This document shows positions 1 to 9,435 of a stretch of DNA of 16,162 nucleotides, piece by piece. The stretch is taken from the NCBI GenBank assembly GCA_035653295.1, contig DASRCB010000389.1:1-16162 (forward strand), in the 5' to 3' direction. Position 1 is the first letter of the stretch, and each line of letters begins with the position of its first letter. The stretch comes from DASRCB01 sp035653295. Its GTDB lineage: Bacteria; Acidobacteriota; Terriglobia; Bryobacterales; Bryobacteraceae. Below the pieces are notes generated by a model. It saw only the letters and a program-made list of their open reading frames with translations, did no database searches and was not told where the DNA came from. Position numbers and translations under genes: made by a program.

Positions 1-2739
1 GCTCTGTTCTTCTCCACCGCCGGCGCCTCCGGCAACAACATGCAGTGGAAGTTCAAGCTGCCCGCGACCGAGCCGAACCCGACTCAGAACGGCAGCAAGG
101 TTGCGAACTTCGAGCTGTTCCCGACAGCGTGGATCGGCATCGAGCTGTGCGACCCCAATTCGAACCCGTACGGCTCGTGCGTCGCTGTCAGCGATTCGAA
201 CAACCCCGCCACAGCGGGCGCCGCTTTTATGGAGCTGCAATTCTATCCGCCGGGGCTGAACTGCAGGAACACCCAATGGTGCGTCAGGCTTCACATCAAC
301 ACGCTGGAGGATAACAACGCCACCCAGGTCAACAACTGCCATGAACCGACGACGGAAGCTTACTTGACCACTGATGGGACCACCGGCGGGCCGAAGCTGC
401 TCATGAACAACGGCGACACGCTGATTGTCACGCTGCACGACACCGCCCACGGTCTGGAGACCGATGTCAACGATGTGACCACGTCAACCACCGGATTCAT
501 GGTGGCCAGCGCTGCCAATGGCTTCGTGCATAACGCGAATCTCACCGATTGTTCCACCACCGGTTTCGATTTCCACCCCATGTACATGACAGCTGCTCCG
601 GCGAACGTTGTCCCATGGGCGGCCCTGGGCCCGAACATCTCATTCGATTTCGAGATCGGCCATTTCGAGTTGTGCAAGGATTCCGGCTGCACGCCCGGCA
701 ACCTTCCCGACAGCGACAGCGACGATACCGGCTGCTTCAACACCCGTGGCATCGGGGGCTGCAGCGGCTCGGACCTCGATCAGGATGGCCTGTGCTATCA
801 GGCCGACTGGCCCGATGGGACCTCGTCGCACCCGGCCTCCTTCATCATTAGCGCGCCCAGTGACAATGGCGTCGGCCCACTGAGCGCGAACACCACTAGC
901 TCCACCACGTACAACCAGGGCTACAAAACGGTACAGTTCAAAACAACCGAATCCACCGCGACCACGTTTTACCCATTCTTCAGCCAGGCCGGCACGGGCG
1001 CGGCATGCGTGTTCAACTTCGGCAACGATATACCAGGGACGACGACCAACGATTTCGGGCAGGCGGCGCAGTACGCCGCGGGCAGCATGAGTAATCCATG
1101 CTTTCCGGCTACTGCAACAGCGCCGAGCTTCGCGAAGGCGTTCTCCCCCTCGACTATCCAGGTGAACCATACCACCGGCATCGTTTTCACCATGAAGAAT
1201 CCAAATTCTTCAGCGCTGACCGGCGTCAGCTTCACGGACACATTCCCGGCCGGAATCACCGCGGTGCCCACCTCGCTGATACTGCTGGGCGGCACGCTGA
1301 CCGTGACCGCAACATCCGTGTCGTTAACCGGCGCTACCTTTCCTGGTTCCGAGACCGTGATCGTTACGTTGAGCGGCGTCAGGGCGTCGACGGCCGGTCA
1401 ATACACGAACACCACCAGCGCGGTGACCACCGACGAGAGCCTGGATAGCGCGACCGCCGCCGCCGTCCTGACCGTTGTCTCGCCTCCGCTCATCGAGAAA
1501 TCTTTCGCCTCCCCGAAAAAGATCCTGCCCGGCGGCGTCATCGGAGTATCATTCAAGGTTTCGAACCCCAACTCTTTCGCCTCGCTGCCGGCGGTCGGGT
1601 TTACGGACACCCTGCCGTCAGGCTTGGTGGTTGCGACACCCAATGGTTTGACCGGGTCATGTCCTGGCGGCTCGATCACGGCGACCGCCGCCTCGAACAC
1701 CATCCAGCTCTCAGGTGCGACACTGACCGCCAGTTCGTCGTGCACTTTCAGTGTGAACGTCACTGCTCCTGAAGGGACCTACCCGAATACGACGGGAGCG
1801 GTGTTCGACGCTTACGGGTCCGGGAGTACTGCCTCCGATACGCTGATCGCCGCGTCGCCGGCGACGATCAACAAGACGTTTCAACACCTGAGCATACCCG
1901 TAGGTGGAACGACGAACCTGACCTTTACTCTCACCAACCCGAATCACGTCGTTTCGTTTACGGGCGTTGCGTTCACCGATACGCTCCCGGTGGGCCTCGT
2001 CGTTTCCACGCCCAACGGCCTGACCACCACCTGCGGCGGAAGCGTTACTGCCACCGCTGGTTTGAACGTGATTTCCGCGAGCAGCGTCCCGCTATCGGCC
2101 CCGGGTGGTTCGTGCACCATCACGGTCTCCGTAACTGCCGTCAGCGGCGGAGTGTTGCTGAATACCACCAGCAGCATCACCTCTGATCAGGCGCTTCCCG
2201 GCGGTCCGGCGAAAGCCACCCTCGTTACCGGAAACGTGTTTGAGGTCAGCGACGCCGGCAACGTCACCATCTCCGACCCCGTTCTCACGTTTACCAACAG
2301 TGGCGACTCTTCCACGGTAGCTACGCCGCAAGATGGCGCACTGTGTGTCAACGTGTACGAGTTCAGCGCAGACGCGACCATGGTCGCCTGCTGCTCCTGT
2401 CAGATCGCTCCGAATGGGCTTCTGTCCCTGGCGACGAAGACGGACCTGCTGCCGCGTCCATTCGTCGGTGAAAACATCATCCTGAAGGCGATCTCGACCC
2501 TGACCAGCTCATGTAACCCGCAGACCGTCGGGCAGCCCGCGAACCCGCTCGCGCCCGGCATGATCGGGTGGCGAACGAACCTCGACGTCGCTGCAACAGC
2601 GTCGTCCTCGGTTCCTCTTCCCGCTCGGGCCGCGTTTCGGCCGGCTACCCTGAGCGGAGCGGAACTGAGCGGTCTCAGATCTCAGTGTTCGGCCCTGGGC
2701 GGCGGCGCCTGCGCGTTTTGTGGCGGAGCGCTTCGTTGA
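1..2739 (+). CDS. Large secreted DUF11-like repeat protein, 5'-truncated by the window edge
   Basis: The frame is open from base 1, so the start lies upstream; 912 residues are visible. The Met at base 40 is probably internal because coding continues before it. Residues 1 to about 365 form a Cys- and Asp-rich region with the motif GDTLIVTLHDTAHG, a later FEIGHFELC, and an Asp cluster (PDSDSDDTGC, then DLDQDGLC) that could bind calcium. I recall similar regions in other large bacterial extracellular proteins but know no named domain. Three DUF11-like beta-sandwich repeats follow (about 370-493, 494-618, 619-746), each with an F-T-D-T-x-P-x-G-[IL] motif. A Cys-rich C-terminal domain (747-912) contains CCSC and ends in a CAFC pair. 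No catalytic domain is seen. A structural or adhesive surface role is inference. It converges on the PA14 gene, with a hairpin between the two stops. Confidence 0.85.
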   Translation, partial: ALFFSTAGASGNNMQWKFKLPATEPNPTQNGSKVANFELFPTAWIGIELCDPNSNPYGSCVAVSDSNNPATAGAAFMELQFYPPGLNCRNTQWCVRLHINTLEDNNATQVNNCHEPTTEAYLTTDGTTGGPKLLMNNGDTLIVTLHDTAHGLETDVNDVTTSTTGFMVASAANGFVHNANLTDCSTTGFDFHPMYMTAAPANVVPWAALGPNISFDFEIGHFELCKDSGCTPGNLPDSDSDDTGCFNTRGIGGCSGSDLDQDGLCYQADWPDGTSSHPASFIISAPSDNGVGPLSANTTSSTTYNQGYKTVQFKTTESTATTFYPFFSQAGTGAACVFNFGNDIPGTTTNDFGQAAQYAAGSMSNPCFPATATAPSFAKAFSPSTIQVNHTTGIVFTMKNPNSSALTGVSFTDTFPAGITAVPTSLILLGGTLTVTATSVSLTGATFPGSETVIVTLSGVRASTAGQYTNTTSAVTTDESLDSATAAAVLTVVSPPLIEKSFASPKKILPGGVIGVSFKVSNPNSFASLPAVGFTDTLPSGLVVATPNGLTGSCPGGSITATAASNTIQLSGATLTASSSCTFSVNVTAPEGTYPNTTGAVFDAYGSGSTASDTLIAASPATINKTFQHLSIPVGGTTNLTFTLTNPNHVVSFTGVAFTDTLPVGLVVSTPNGLTTTCGGSVTATAGLNVISASSVPLSAPGGSCTITVSVTAVSGGVLLNTTSSITSDQALPGGPAKATLVTGNVFEVSDAGNVTISDPVLTFTNSGDSSTVATPQDGALCVNVYEFSADATMVACCSCQIAPNGLLSLATKTDLLPRPFVGENIILKAISTLTSSCNPQTVGQPANPLAPGMIGWRTNLDVAATASSSVPLPARAAFRPATLSGAELSGLRSQCSALGGGACAFCGGALR
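1110..2240 (+). repeat. Three tandem DUF11-like domains of about 125 residues
   Basis: Three protein-level repeats begin near AKAFSPSTI (about 1130), EKSFASPKKIL (about 1490) and NKTFQHLSI (about 1870). Each contains an N-P-N turn, an F-T-D-T-[FL]-P strand and an N-T-T near its end. They are diverged at DNA level, so they are old domain duplications and not a recent tandem array. Confidence 0.75.
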
Positions 2740-2750
2740 ACATTACGGCG

Positions 2751-2780
2751 AGGGCGGCGGGTGAGATTGCCGGCCGCCCT
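2751..2780. terminator. Hairpin between convergent genes, possible bidirectional terminator
   Basis: An 8-bp perfect inverted repeat (AGGGCGGC / GCCGCCCT) with a 14-base loop sits in the 56-base gap between two convergent stop codons. Neither side has a clear run of T, so intrinsic terminator function is uncertain. The position is what supports the call. Confidence 0.4.
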
Positions 2781-2795
2781 TGCTGCACAGGGAGC

Positions 2796-5639
2796 CTATG
2801 GCAGAAGATCACACGATAACGTCGTGCTCGTGTAGTTCACGCAGCCGGAGCACGGCGCTCCCGCCGGGCACTTTCCATCCTGGGTCAGCGGCCCAAACCA
2901 ATACTCCGCCGATGACGGGATCACGTCCGGGTGATGCGAGAAGCCCTGGAGCATGTGCCCCCCGCTGATCGTCGTCCCGTAGTCGTTCATATTGTCCTGG
3001 CCGTTGGTGGCGCTGCAGTTCGCGGCGAAGAACAGCGTGCCCTGCAGCGGAACCGGAGTACTGGTCGTTAACGAGAAATCGATAGCCTGAAAGTTGCCAG
3101 TAACGCCGTAGATCGTAGCGTGCTCCCAGCATGCGCCATACCATGTCACAGATAAAGTCGGCGCCGCTGGCGTCGTTACCTGCATCACGTTGCTTGCCAC
3201 CGAGTAATTTCCCGCGGCATCGAACGCTTTCACGGAATAGGAGTACGCGGTGTTCGGGGTCACGGTTGAATCCGCCCACGTCCCGGTCGTCGCACCGACG
3301 GTCGAGATCACCGCGCCGTTGCGAGTGATCTGGTAACCTGCCACGCCGACGTTGTCGGTGCTGGCGTTCCATGCGAGATCGACTTCGTTCGGACCGTTTG
3401 CCGCGACGGTGACCAATACGGGCGCCGTAGGCGCCTGCTTGTCGGTTCCCTGCGTGATCGTGACCGTAACCGACGCCGTCTTTGTCCCGGAACTGTTCGA
3501 AGCGGAGAGCGTGTAGGTCGTCGTCGCGGACGGCGAGACCGTTTTCGATGAGCTGTTTGTCACCGTCCCGACGCCCTGATTGATACTCAGGCTCGTCGCC
3601 CCCGTAACCACCCACGCCAGCGTTACGGACTTGCCTGCCGTTGTCGCTGCCGGAGTCGCAGTGAAGGACTGGATCACCGGCGCCGATGCCGGCGTGGGAA
3701 TCGTCACCTGGATCGTATTGCTCGAAGCCGAGTAATTACCCGCGGAATCGAACGCCTTGACGGCGTACGTGTACACCGAGCCGGCGGTCACGGCCGTGTC
3801 GCTCCACGAGAGAGTGGATGCCGAAACCGTCGAGACGGCAGACCCGTTGCGCACGATCTGATACCCCGCCACGCCGACATTATCGGAGCTGGCGGTCCAG
3901 CTCAGATTCACCGCGCTGGGGCCAGGCGCCGTTGCCGACACGAGTTTCGGGGCGGTCGGCGGCTGCGTATCCGCGGCGGTCCTGATGGTGACGGTCACGG
4001 CCGCGCTGCTGGTTCCCCCGGCCCCGGAAGCCGAGAGCGTGTATGTGGTCGTCTGTGTTGGCCAGACAATCACCGACGAACGGCCACGCATATCGCCGAA
4101 CGCGTCGACACTGACTGTTGTCGCATTGGACACGTTCCACGCCAGCGTCACTGGCTGACCCGGCGTCGTGCTGGATGGCGTGGCTGTGAAAGAAGATATG
4201 ACAGGCAGGTTCGCTGCGGGCGTGCTTGCAGCCCACGAAACCTGCGCCGTCGCCTGCCCAGTCCTTTCGTAGTAATCCACCTCGATCAGATGCGTTCCCT
4301 GTGAAACGGCGTGTGCAGCCGTCCATGTGGACGGCGCCTCGTCCTGCCATTTGTCGACAATGGCCGTCCCGTCGAGCAGGACCCTGATTCCGTCCGATGC
4401 GATCGCCGTAAATGTGTAGCTCCCGGATGCAAACGAGAAGTTGCCCTGCCAACGGCCGGAGAAGTTCATCGGCGACAGGGACTTGTCCGGTGAACCGTTG
4501 CCCCAGTAGAAGTTGATGGACGGATCGTTGCGGACAAATGTCGGCGCACCCGCCATGCTCGTATTGTTGAAGTAGCATCCGGTAAACGCGTTCGTCGCGG
4601 GGGCCGGGCACGTGAGGGATGTCTGGTTCGCCGGCGGCGTCGTGACCTGTATGGCGTTGCTCGCCGCCGAATAGACACTGGCGGTATCGTACGCCTTTAC
4701 CGTGTACGTGTACACCGTCTGTGCGCTGACGCTCGTGTCGCTCCACGATAGCGCCGAACCAGGAAGCGATGCCGCAACCGCCCCATTCCGTAAGACCTGA
4801 TATCCAGCGATCCCTTTGCTGTCCGTACTCGCCGTCCACGTCAAATCGACTTCGCTCGCCGATTTGGCCTTGGCGGAGACCAGCGTCGGGGCTGTTGGTG
4901 GTTGCGTCCTGCCGGTGTTTACCACGACCTTTACAGCCGCCGTGCTGGTCGCGGCGCCGTTCGTGGCTGTCAGAGTATATGTCGTGGTCTCGGCCGGATA
5001 CACGGTCACCGGAGGCCCACCTCGCACTATCCCGATCTGGTTGTCGAGGCTGACACTGCTCGCGCCGGTGACGTTCCACGAAAGCGTGACCGCCTGTCCC
5101 GCGGTCACCACCGATGGTGTAGCGGTGAATGATGCAATCGCGGGCGGCTGAGTTGTGGGCACGTTCTGGGACCAGATCACTCGCGCCGTCGCGCTTCCGG
5201 TCTGTTCGAAATACCTGACCACCACGAGGTGGCTGCCCTGGGTCATGTAGACCGATGCTGAATAGGTCGCGACGGCCTGATCCTGCCAGCGATCGATGAT
5301 CGACTGACCGTCAACATACAGCCGAATCCCATCGGAGGCCATTACGGTAAACGTATAAGCACCCTGGTTGAACGTAAAATTGCCCTGCCACGCCGCGGAA
5401 AAATTCATGGGCGTGATGGAGCGGTCCGGCGTACCGGTCCCCCAGATGAAGTTGATCAGGGGATCGGTCCGAATCAATGCCGGAGTTCCGGCAAGAGATG
5501 TGTTGTTGTAGTAGCACGCCGTGAACGCGCCCGTGGCGGCGCCCGGGCACGTGGCCGGAGCCTGGGCGAACACAAGACCGGAGGCGATGATGCTCAGAAT
5601 GATCGCTGAAACAGATCTAAGTGGTCGGAAATAGGCCAT
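2796..5639 (-). CDS. Secreted PA14/Ig-like/fibronectin type III multidomain protein
   Basis: 947 residues with an N-terminal signal peptide (hydrophobic stretch about 10-24, likely cleavage after FAQA). Domain order is PA14 (31-158), Ig-like (163-241), FN3 (245-336), PA14 (344-470), Ig-like (477-553), FN3 (558-647), Ig-like (652-729), FN3 (733-824) and a unique C-terminal region (828-947). Both PA14 copies carry Y-x-F-T-x-x-A-S-D-G-I-R followed by a Trp-Gln-Asp; the FN3 copies share D-x-x-G-[IV]-A-G-Y-Q. PA14 domains bind carbohydrate in many glycosidases and adhesins. No enzyme domain is visible, so glycan binding or adhesion at the cell surface is inferred. The C-terminal region has six Cys (837, 874, 924, 930, 933, 943) and no family I recognise. 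The start has GGAAG just upstream and leads straight into the signal peptide. Confidence 0.88.
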   Translation of the reverse strand: MAYFRPLRSVSAIILSIIASGLVFAQAPATCPGAATGAFTACYYNNTSLAGTPALIRTDPLINFIWGTGTPDRSITPMNFSAAWQGNFTFNQGAYTFTVMASDGIRLYVDGQSIIDRWQDQAVATYSASVYMTQGSHLVVVRYFEQTGSATARVIWSQNVPTTQPPAIASFTATPSVVTAGQAVTLSWNVTGASSVSLDNQIGIVRGGPPVTVYPAETTTYTLTATNGAATSTAAVKVVVNTGRTQPPTAPTLVSAKAKSASEVDLTWTASTDSKGIAGYQVLRNGAVAASLPGSALSWSDTSVSAQTVYTYTVKAYDTASVYSAASNAIQVTTPPANQTSLTCPAPATNAFTGCYFNNTSMAGAPTFVRNDPSINFYWGNGSPDKSLSPMNFSGRWQGNFSFASGSYTFTAIASDGIRVLLDGTAIVDKWQDEAPSTWTAAHAVSQGTHLIEVDYYERTGQATAQVSWAASTPAANLPVISSFTATPSSTTPGQPVTLAWNVSNATTVSVDAFGDMRGRSSVIVWPTQTTTYTLSASGAGGTSSAAVTVTIRTAADTQPPTAPKLVSATAPGPSAVNLSWTASSDNVGVAGYQIVRNGSAVSTVSASTLSWSDTAVTAGSVYTYAVKAFDSAGNYSASSNTIQVTIPTPASAPVIQSFTATPAATTAGKSVTLAWVVTGATSLSINQGVGTVTNSSSKTVSPSATTTYTLSASNSSGTKTASVTVTITQGTDKQAPTAPVLVTVAANGPNEVDLAWNASTDNVGVAGYQITRNGAVISTVGATTGTWADSTVTPNTAYSYSVKAFDAAGNYSVASNVMQVTTPAAPTLSVTWYGACWEHATIYGVTGNFQAIDFSLTTSTPVPLQGTLFFAANCSATNGQDNMNDYGTTISGGHMLQGFSHHPDVIPSSAEYWFGPLTQDGKCPAGAPCSGCVNYTSTTLSCDLLP

Positions 5640-5995
5640 AACTTCCGCTCTGGCGCTGAGCTCTGCACACCTGGCCGGTGCGCAGGACTGACACGCCCGA
5701 ACTAGAATCGGACAAAATGTTGCTTCACAACAGAGTGTCCAGTGCGGAAAGAATTCTTACCGGAAAACCCTTAGATTCGCGTCAGCGAGCGCAGCACATC
5801 TCGCTCGTAAATTCGAACGATTCGGAAGCAAGCTAAATCGCGCTGTATACCGTAAATGCCGCCTGAGTGAATTGCCCCAGATACTCTGCTGATGCACAAA
5901 GGCAAGTCTGTACATGCATACTAAATGATTAACCCAACAGACTAACCGGGGTGTGCGACAGTGTCATTCTGCGAACTGGGATCAAGGGGGGCGTC
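5640..5995. other. Intergenic region without a gene
   Basis: 356 bases between two minus-strand genes, less GC-rich than its surroundings. It must hold the promoter of the PA14 gene and the 3' end signal of the kelch gene. I see no strong hairpin with a T run, no convincing -35/-10 pair and no credible small gene. Confidence 0.6.
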
Positions 5996-8900
5996 TTACC
6001 GAGAGCCTCGCGCTGACGACGTGATATTTAATGACAGGATCGCGGTCGCTGTTCCTGGTGATGGCGTGGCCGAATCGGTGACGGTGAAGGTCACCGGCGC
6101 GTTCGGCGCCGCCGATATTGGCGCGCCACTGATCGCACCCGTGTGAGCGTCCAGCGTCAGCCCGGCAGGTAATTGAGCCACGGTCCAGGTGTACGGTGTT
6201 GTCCCGCCCGCGGCCGTTAGCACCGCCGAGTACGGAACGTTTACCTGCCCGTCTGGCAAAGATGCGGTCGTGATCGCCAGCGCGGACGGCAGGATCGTCA
6301 GGTTCAGCGTGGTGGTGGCGGTTTGGGGAACGGGAGTGCTCGAATCGGTGGCCGTGAATATGAGAGGCGTGCTCGACGCGGCGACTGTTGGCGTTCCGCT
6401 GATCTGTCCCGTTTGCGCGTTCAGTGTCAGGCCGCTCGGCAGACGGCGCGCGCTCCAGGTGTAGGGCAGGACGCCGCCTGTGGCCTTCAGGACAGCGGAG
6501 TACGGCTGGTTCGCTTGCGCATTCGCAAGCGAGTTCGTTGTAATCGAGAGCGGCGTCGAAGCCGCGGACGCGACCGTCAGGGTCAGCGCGACGACTGCTG
6601 TTTGCGCGGTGGGAGTGCTCGAATCAGTAACCGTAACCGTCACGCCCGCATTCGTAACCGGGGCGGTCGGAATTCCGCTGATCTTCCCCGTTTGCGGATC
6701 GAGGGAAAGCCCGTTCGGCAGGGCGGTTGTCTTCCAGCTGTAGGGCGTTATGCCGCCTGTGGCCTGCAGGACGGCGGAATAGGGCGCGTTTACCTGACCA
6801 TTTGGCAGGGAGGTAGTCGTGATGGTCAGCATCGATGACGCCGGGTTGATGGTGATGGTTAGAGTGGCGCTGGCTGTTTGCGCGATGGGCGCTGTTGAAT
6901 CCGCGACTGTAAACGTCACCGGCATGCTGCTCACCTGCCCGGTCGGTGTCCCGCTGATCGTTCCCGTTTGCGGATCCAATGACAACCCGTCCGGCAGCCG
7001 GCGCGTATTCCACACGTATGGAAGCGCGCCGCCGGTAGCGTGCAGCACGGCCGAATAACGCGCATTCACTACACCGTTGGGCAGTGATGTCGTCGTGATC
7101 GTCAGTGCGGGCGGTGTCACGGTCAGGTTCAGGTTCACGGTCGCCGTCTGCGGGGCCGGCGTGCTCGAATCGGTGACGCGGAATGTCAGTTGTACGTTTG
7201 TTGCGGTCGTCGTCGGCGTGCCGGCGATGCTTCCGGTCTTCACATTCAGAGTCAGCCCGTCCGGGAGAACGCCGCCGATAAGTTGCCAGCTATAAGGAGT
7301 GACGCCGCCGCTGGCGGTTAGCGCGAACCCGTAGGGCACATTGACCTGAGCCGGAAGCAGACTCGTGGTGCTGATTGTCAGTGGGGCGACGGCGATCGTC
7401 AAAGTGAGGTTCACGCTGGCCGTCTGCGTCGGCGTGCTCGAATCCGTCACCAGGAACGTCAGCGGTGAATTCGTTACTGTCGTGGTCGGGATTCCGGCAA
7501 TGCTCCCGGTTTGCGTATTCAGCGTCAGGCCGTTCGGCAGTGTCCCGCTAACAAGTTGCCACGAGTACGGCTCTGCCCCACCGCTGGCGGTCAGTTTCGT
7601 GTTGTAAGGGACGTTCAGTTGACCGCCTGGCAGGGAAGCAGTGGTAATGGTTAAAGCGGAAACCACGGCCAGCGTGAGATTCACGCTCGCCGCTTGCGGG
7701 GTGGGCGTGCTCGAATCCGTCACTCGGAATGTGAGTGGCGCGACCGCGGCCGCCGAAGGCGTTCCGGTAATCGTCCCCGTTTGCGGATTCAGCGTCAGTC
7801 CGCTCGGGAGCGCGCCCGAGACGAGCTGCCACGTGTAAGGCATAGTCCCTCCGGTCGCCGTTAGCGTGGCGGTGTATGGAATGTTCAGCTGCCCGCCGGG
7901 CAGAGAGTTGATAACGACAGCCAGCGGCTCGGGATTCGGAGTGAGAACGCTCACCGGGATCGCCAGCGAGGCGATGCCGTTCGCCACCACCTGCAACGTG
8001 CCTTGGCCCGGCTCAATGGATGCCGGTACATCGAAGTTAGTGGAGACCGTGGCGGCGCCGGTTGCTACAGCCATGGTGCTGTGGTCGTGCGTCCGGCAAT
8101 AGAACACGTGCCCCGAAGCATTGTTAGTGATTCGAACCAATGGGTAGTTGGTCGCGTTCTGCTGTTCGTCGCCGTATGCGGTCCCCTGGCTCAGGCCATT
8201 GAACTGTGTTCCTGTAATCGGGTATGTCGCGCCGTTGTTAACGCTCGATGGCGCACTGGTGATCGTTGGCGCACAGGCAGGCGCGAAGCCGGGCGATGCG
8301 GACGGCGTGTAAATCTGAACCAGATTCGTGCCATCCACAAACAGCACCTGACCCGTGGGGAGAATCAGCAGCTGGCTTTCGGAGGTATTGTCGCCATCGG
8401 ACAGCGCCGGCGCGGGTACGCTGATCAGGCTGCCGCCATCGAATTCGAAGTAGTGCAGACCCGCACCGCTGCCGGGACTCCCGCCAAACAGGACGCGCCC
8501 GCTGGGCAGCAGCGCAGCCGGACCATCCGCGACCGTGAGACCGCCGGGCAGCGCCGGTCCTGGCTTCCAGCTACCCGGCAGCATTGAACCTGCTGGTGGC
8601 GGCGTGTAGATTGCGGTGAACCCGTTGGCGCCGATTACGAATACGGTTCCATCGGGACGCAGCACGGATGGCCCCATCTCACCCGGCGGATAATAGGTCG
8701 GACACCCGGGCGCCTGCTGCGGCGCCACGATGACCGGAGTCTGCATGTTCTGCGGGCTGTTACCGGCGCTGACCCAGACGCCCGCCGAGCCCGACAGCAG
8801 CAGCCGTTCGGCCGCCGGAGCGGCGGCGACGTCCATGGTGAAGACGCTGCCGTCCGGAAGCAGCGTCCAGCCTTCCTCGGCATCCGAAGGATCGTTCTTG

Positions 8901-9430
8901 CCGGTTTCCGTCACCAGGCTCCAGGACAAACTGGATGGGTCCAGTGTGGCCAGGCCCTGAAACAGCTTGGAGCCAATCAACAGCCGGCCATTCGGCAGGA
9001 CCGCCGCGGGTGCATCGCCGATGCACTGGAAATCGTGAAAGACCGCGCCTGTCGGCGGCGAGATCATCTGCCACGAATCGATTGTCGGATCGTAAATCGC
9101 CGACATTTTGCTGAGCACGAAATCGGCAAAGTTGAATTCGCCGCCAACCACGACGACGCGTCCGTTGGCCAGCACCGCTGAGGCATATTCGCCGGGACCG
9201 TAGCCGGAAGGGAAGCCCGCCAGCGACGACCACGCTCCATTGATGTAGCTGCCGCTCGAATCGGGTGTGAGCCGATACCATCTGGTTTCCGACTGGCACA
9301 TGACACCTCCATCGGTCAGCAGCATGCACGAGCTGATTGCGGCCGGCGGAGCATTGGTGAGCGTGGTCCAGCTTTGCGCCTCAGCCGCTGCGATCAGCAG
9401 GGCGAGTAACGCGACGGTCCTTGTGGCCAT
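5996..9430 (-). CDS. Secreted kelch-propeller protein with seven putative-Ig (He_PIG) repeats
   Basis: 1144 residues. A signal peptide (about 1-19, AEAQ) precedes a propeller-like region (20-380). Kelch-type strands recur there about every 50 residues, for example LANGRVVVVGG, LPNGRLLIGS, RPDGTVFVIGANG, LPSGRVLFGGSPG and LPTGQVLFVDG. An all-beta region (about 385-495) follows, resembling the E-set domain after galactose-oxidase propellers, with HVFYCRTHDH at 441-450. Seven He_PIG-type repeats of about 91 residues complete the protein (starts near 504, 593, 684, 775, 868, 961, 1051). The galactose-oxidase catalytic residues cannot be confirmed by eye, so an oxidase role is not claimed; an extracellular binding role is inference. 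The first Met fits the signal peptide but has no clear ribosome binding site. A final anchor or sorting signal is not seen; the protein ends in ARGSR. Confidence 0.85.
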   Translation of the reverse strand: MATRTVALLALLIAAAEAQSWTTLTNAPPAAISSCMLLTDGGVMCQSETRWYRLTPDSSGSYINGAWSSLAGFPSGYGPGEYASAVLANGRVVVVGGEFNFADFVLSKMSAIYDPTIDSWQMISPPTGAVFHDFQCIGDAPAAVLPNGRLLIGSKLFQGLATLDPSSLSWSLVTETGKNDPSDAEEGWTLLPDGSVFTMDVAAAPAAERLLLSGSAGVWVSAGNSPQNMQTPVIVAPQQAPGCPTYYPPGEMGPSVLRPDGTVFVIGANGFTAIYTPPPAGSMLPGSWKPGPALPGGLTVADGPAALLPSGRVLFGGSPGSGAGLHYFEFDGGSLISVPAPALSDGDNTSESQLLILPTGQVLFVDGTNLVQIYTPSASPGFAPACAPTITSAPSSVNNGATYPITGTQFNGLSQGTAYGDEQQNATNYPLVRITNNASGHVFYCRTHDHSTMAVATGAATVSTNFDVPASIEPGQGTLQVVANGIASLAIPVSVLTPNPEPLAVVINSLPGGQLNIPYTATLTATGGTMPYTWQLVSGALPSGLTLNPQTGTITGTPSAAAVAPLTFRVTDSSTPTPQAASVNLTLAVVSALTITTASLPGGQLNVPYNTKLTASGGAEPYSWQLVSGTLPNGLTLNTQTGSIAGIPTTTVTNSPLTFLVTDSSTPTQTASVNLTLTIAVAPLTISTTSLLPAQVNVPYGFALTASGGVTPYSWQLIGGVLPDGLTLNVKTGSIAGTPTTTATNVQLTFRVTDSSTPAPQTATVNLNLTVTPPALTITTTSLPNGVVNARYSAVLHATGGALPYVWNTRRLPDGLSLDPQTGTISGTPTGQVSSMPVTFTVADSTAPIAQTASATLTITINPASSMLTITTTSLPNGQVNAPYSAVLQATGGITPYSWKTTALPNGLSLDPQTGKISGIPTAPVTNAGVTVTVTDSSTPTAQTAVVALTLTVASAASTPLSITTNSLANAQANQPYSAVLKATGGVLPYTWSARRLPSGLTLNAQTGQISGTPTVAASSTPLIFTATDSSTPVPQTATTTLNLTILPSALAITTASLPDGQVNVPYSAVLTAAGGTTPYTWTVAQLPAGLTLDAHTGAISGAPISAAPNAPVTFTVTDSATPSPGTATAILSLNITSSARGSR
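6017..7924 (-). repeat. Seven He_PIG-type repeats, period about 91 codons
   Basis: Each unit follows the pattern S-L-P-x-G-Q-x-N-x-P-Y-x-x-x-L, x-A-x-G-G-x-x-P-Y-x-W, L-P-x-G-L-[TS]-L, T-G-x-I-x-G, and T-D-S-[ST]-T-P. The last four units (868-1138 and the one starting at 775) share Y-S-A-V-L and look closer to each other than to the first three. At DNA level the segment encoding the T-D-S-S-T-P motif stays nearly identical (GTGCTCGAATC on the plus strand) in five of the units. Confidence 0.85.
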
Positions 9431-9435
9431 GCCAA

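Noticed and set aside
360..752. Long open frames opposite and within the three surface-protein genes and the transporter genes
   Set aside because: High GC opens many shadow frames. Their translations are Arg/Ala/Gly-rich without motifs, and the opposing frames have clear domains.
6017..7924. Repeats as a CRISPR or satellite array
   Set aside because: The period is about 270 bases, always in frame, and encodes a known domain pattern.
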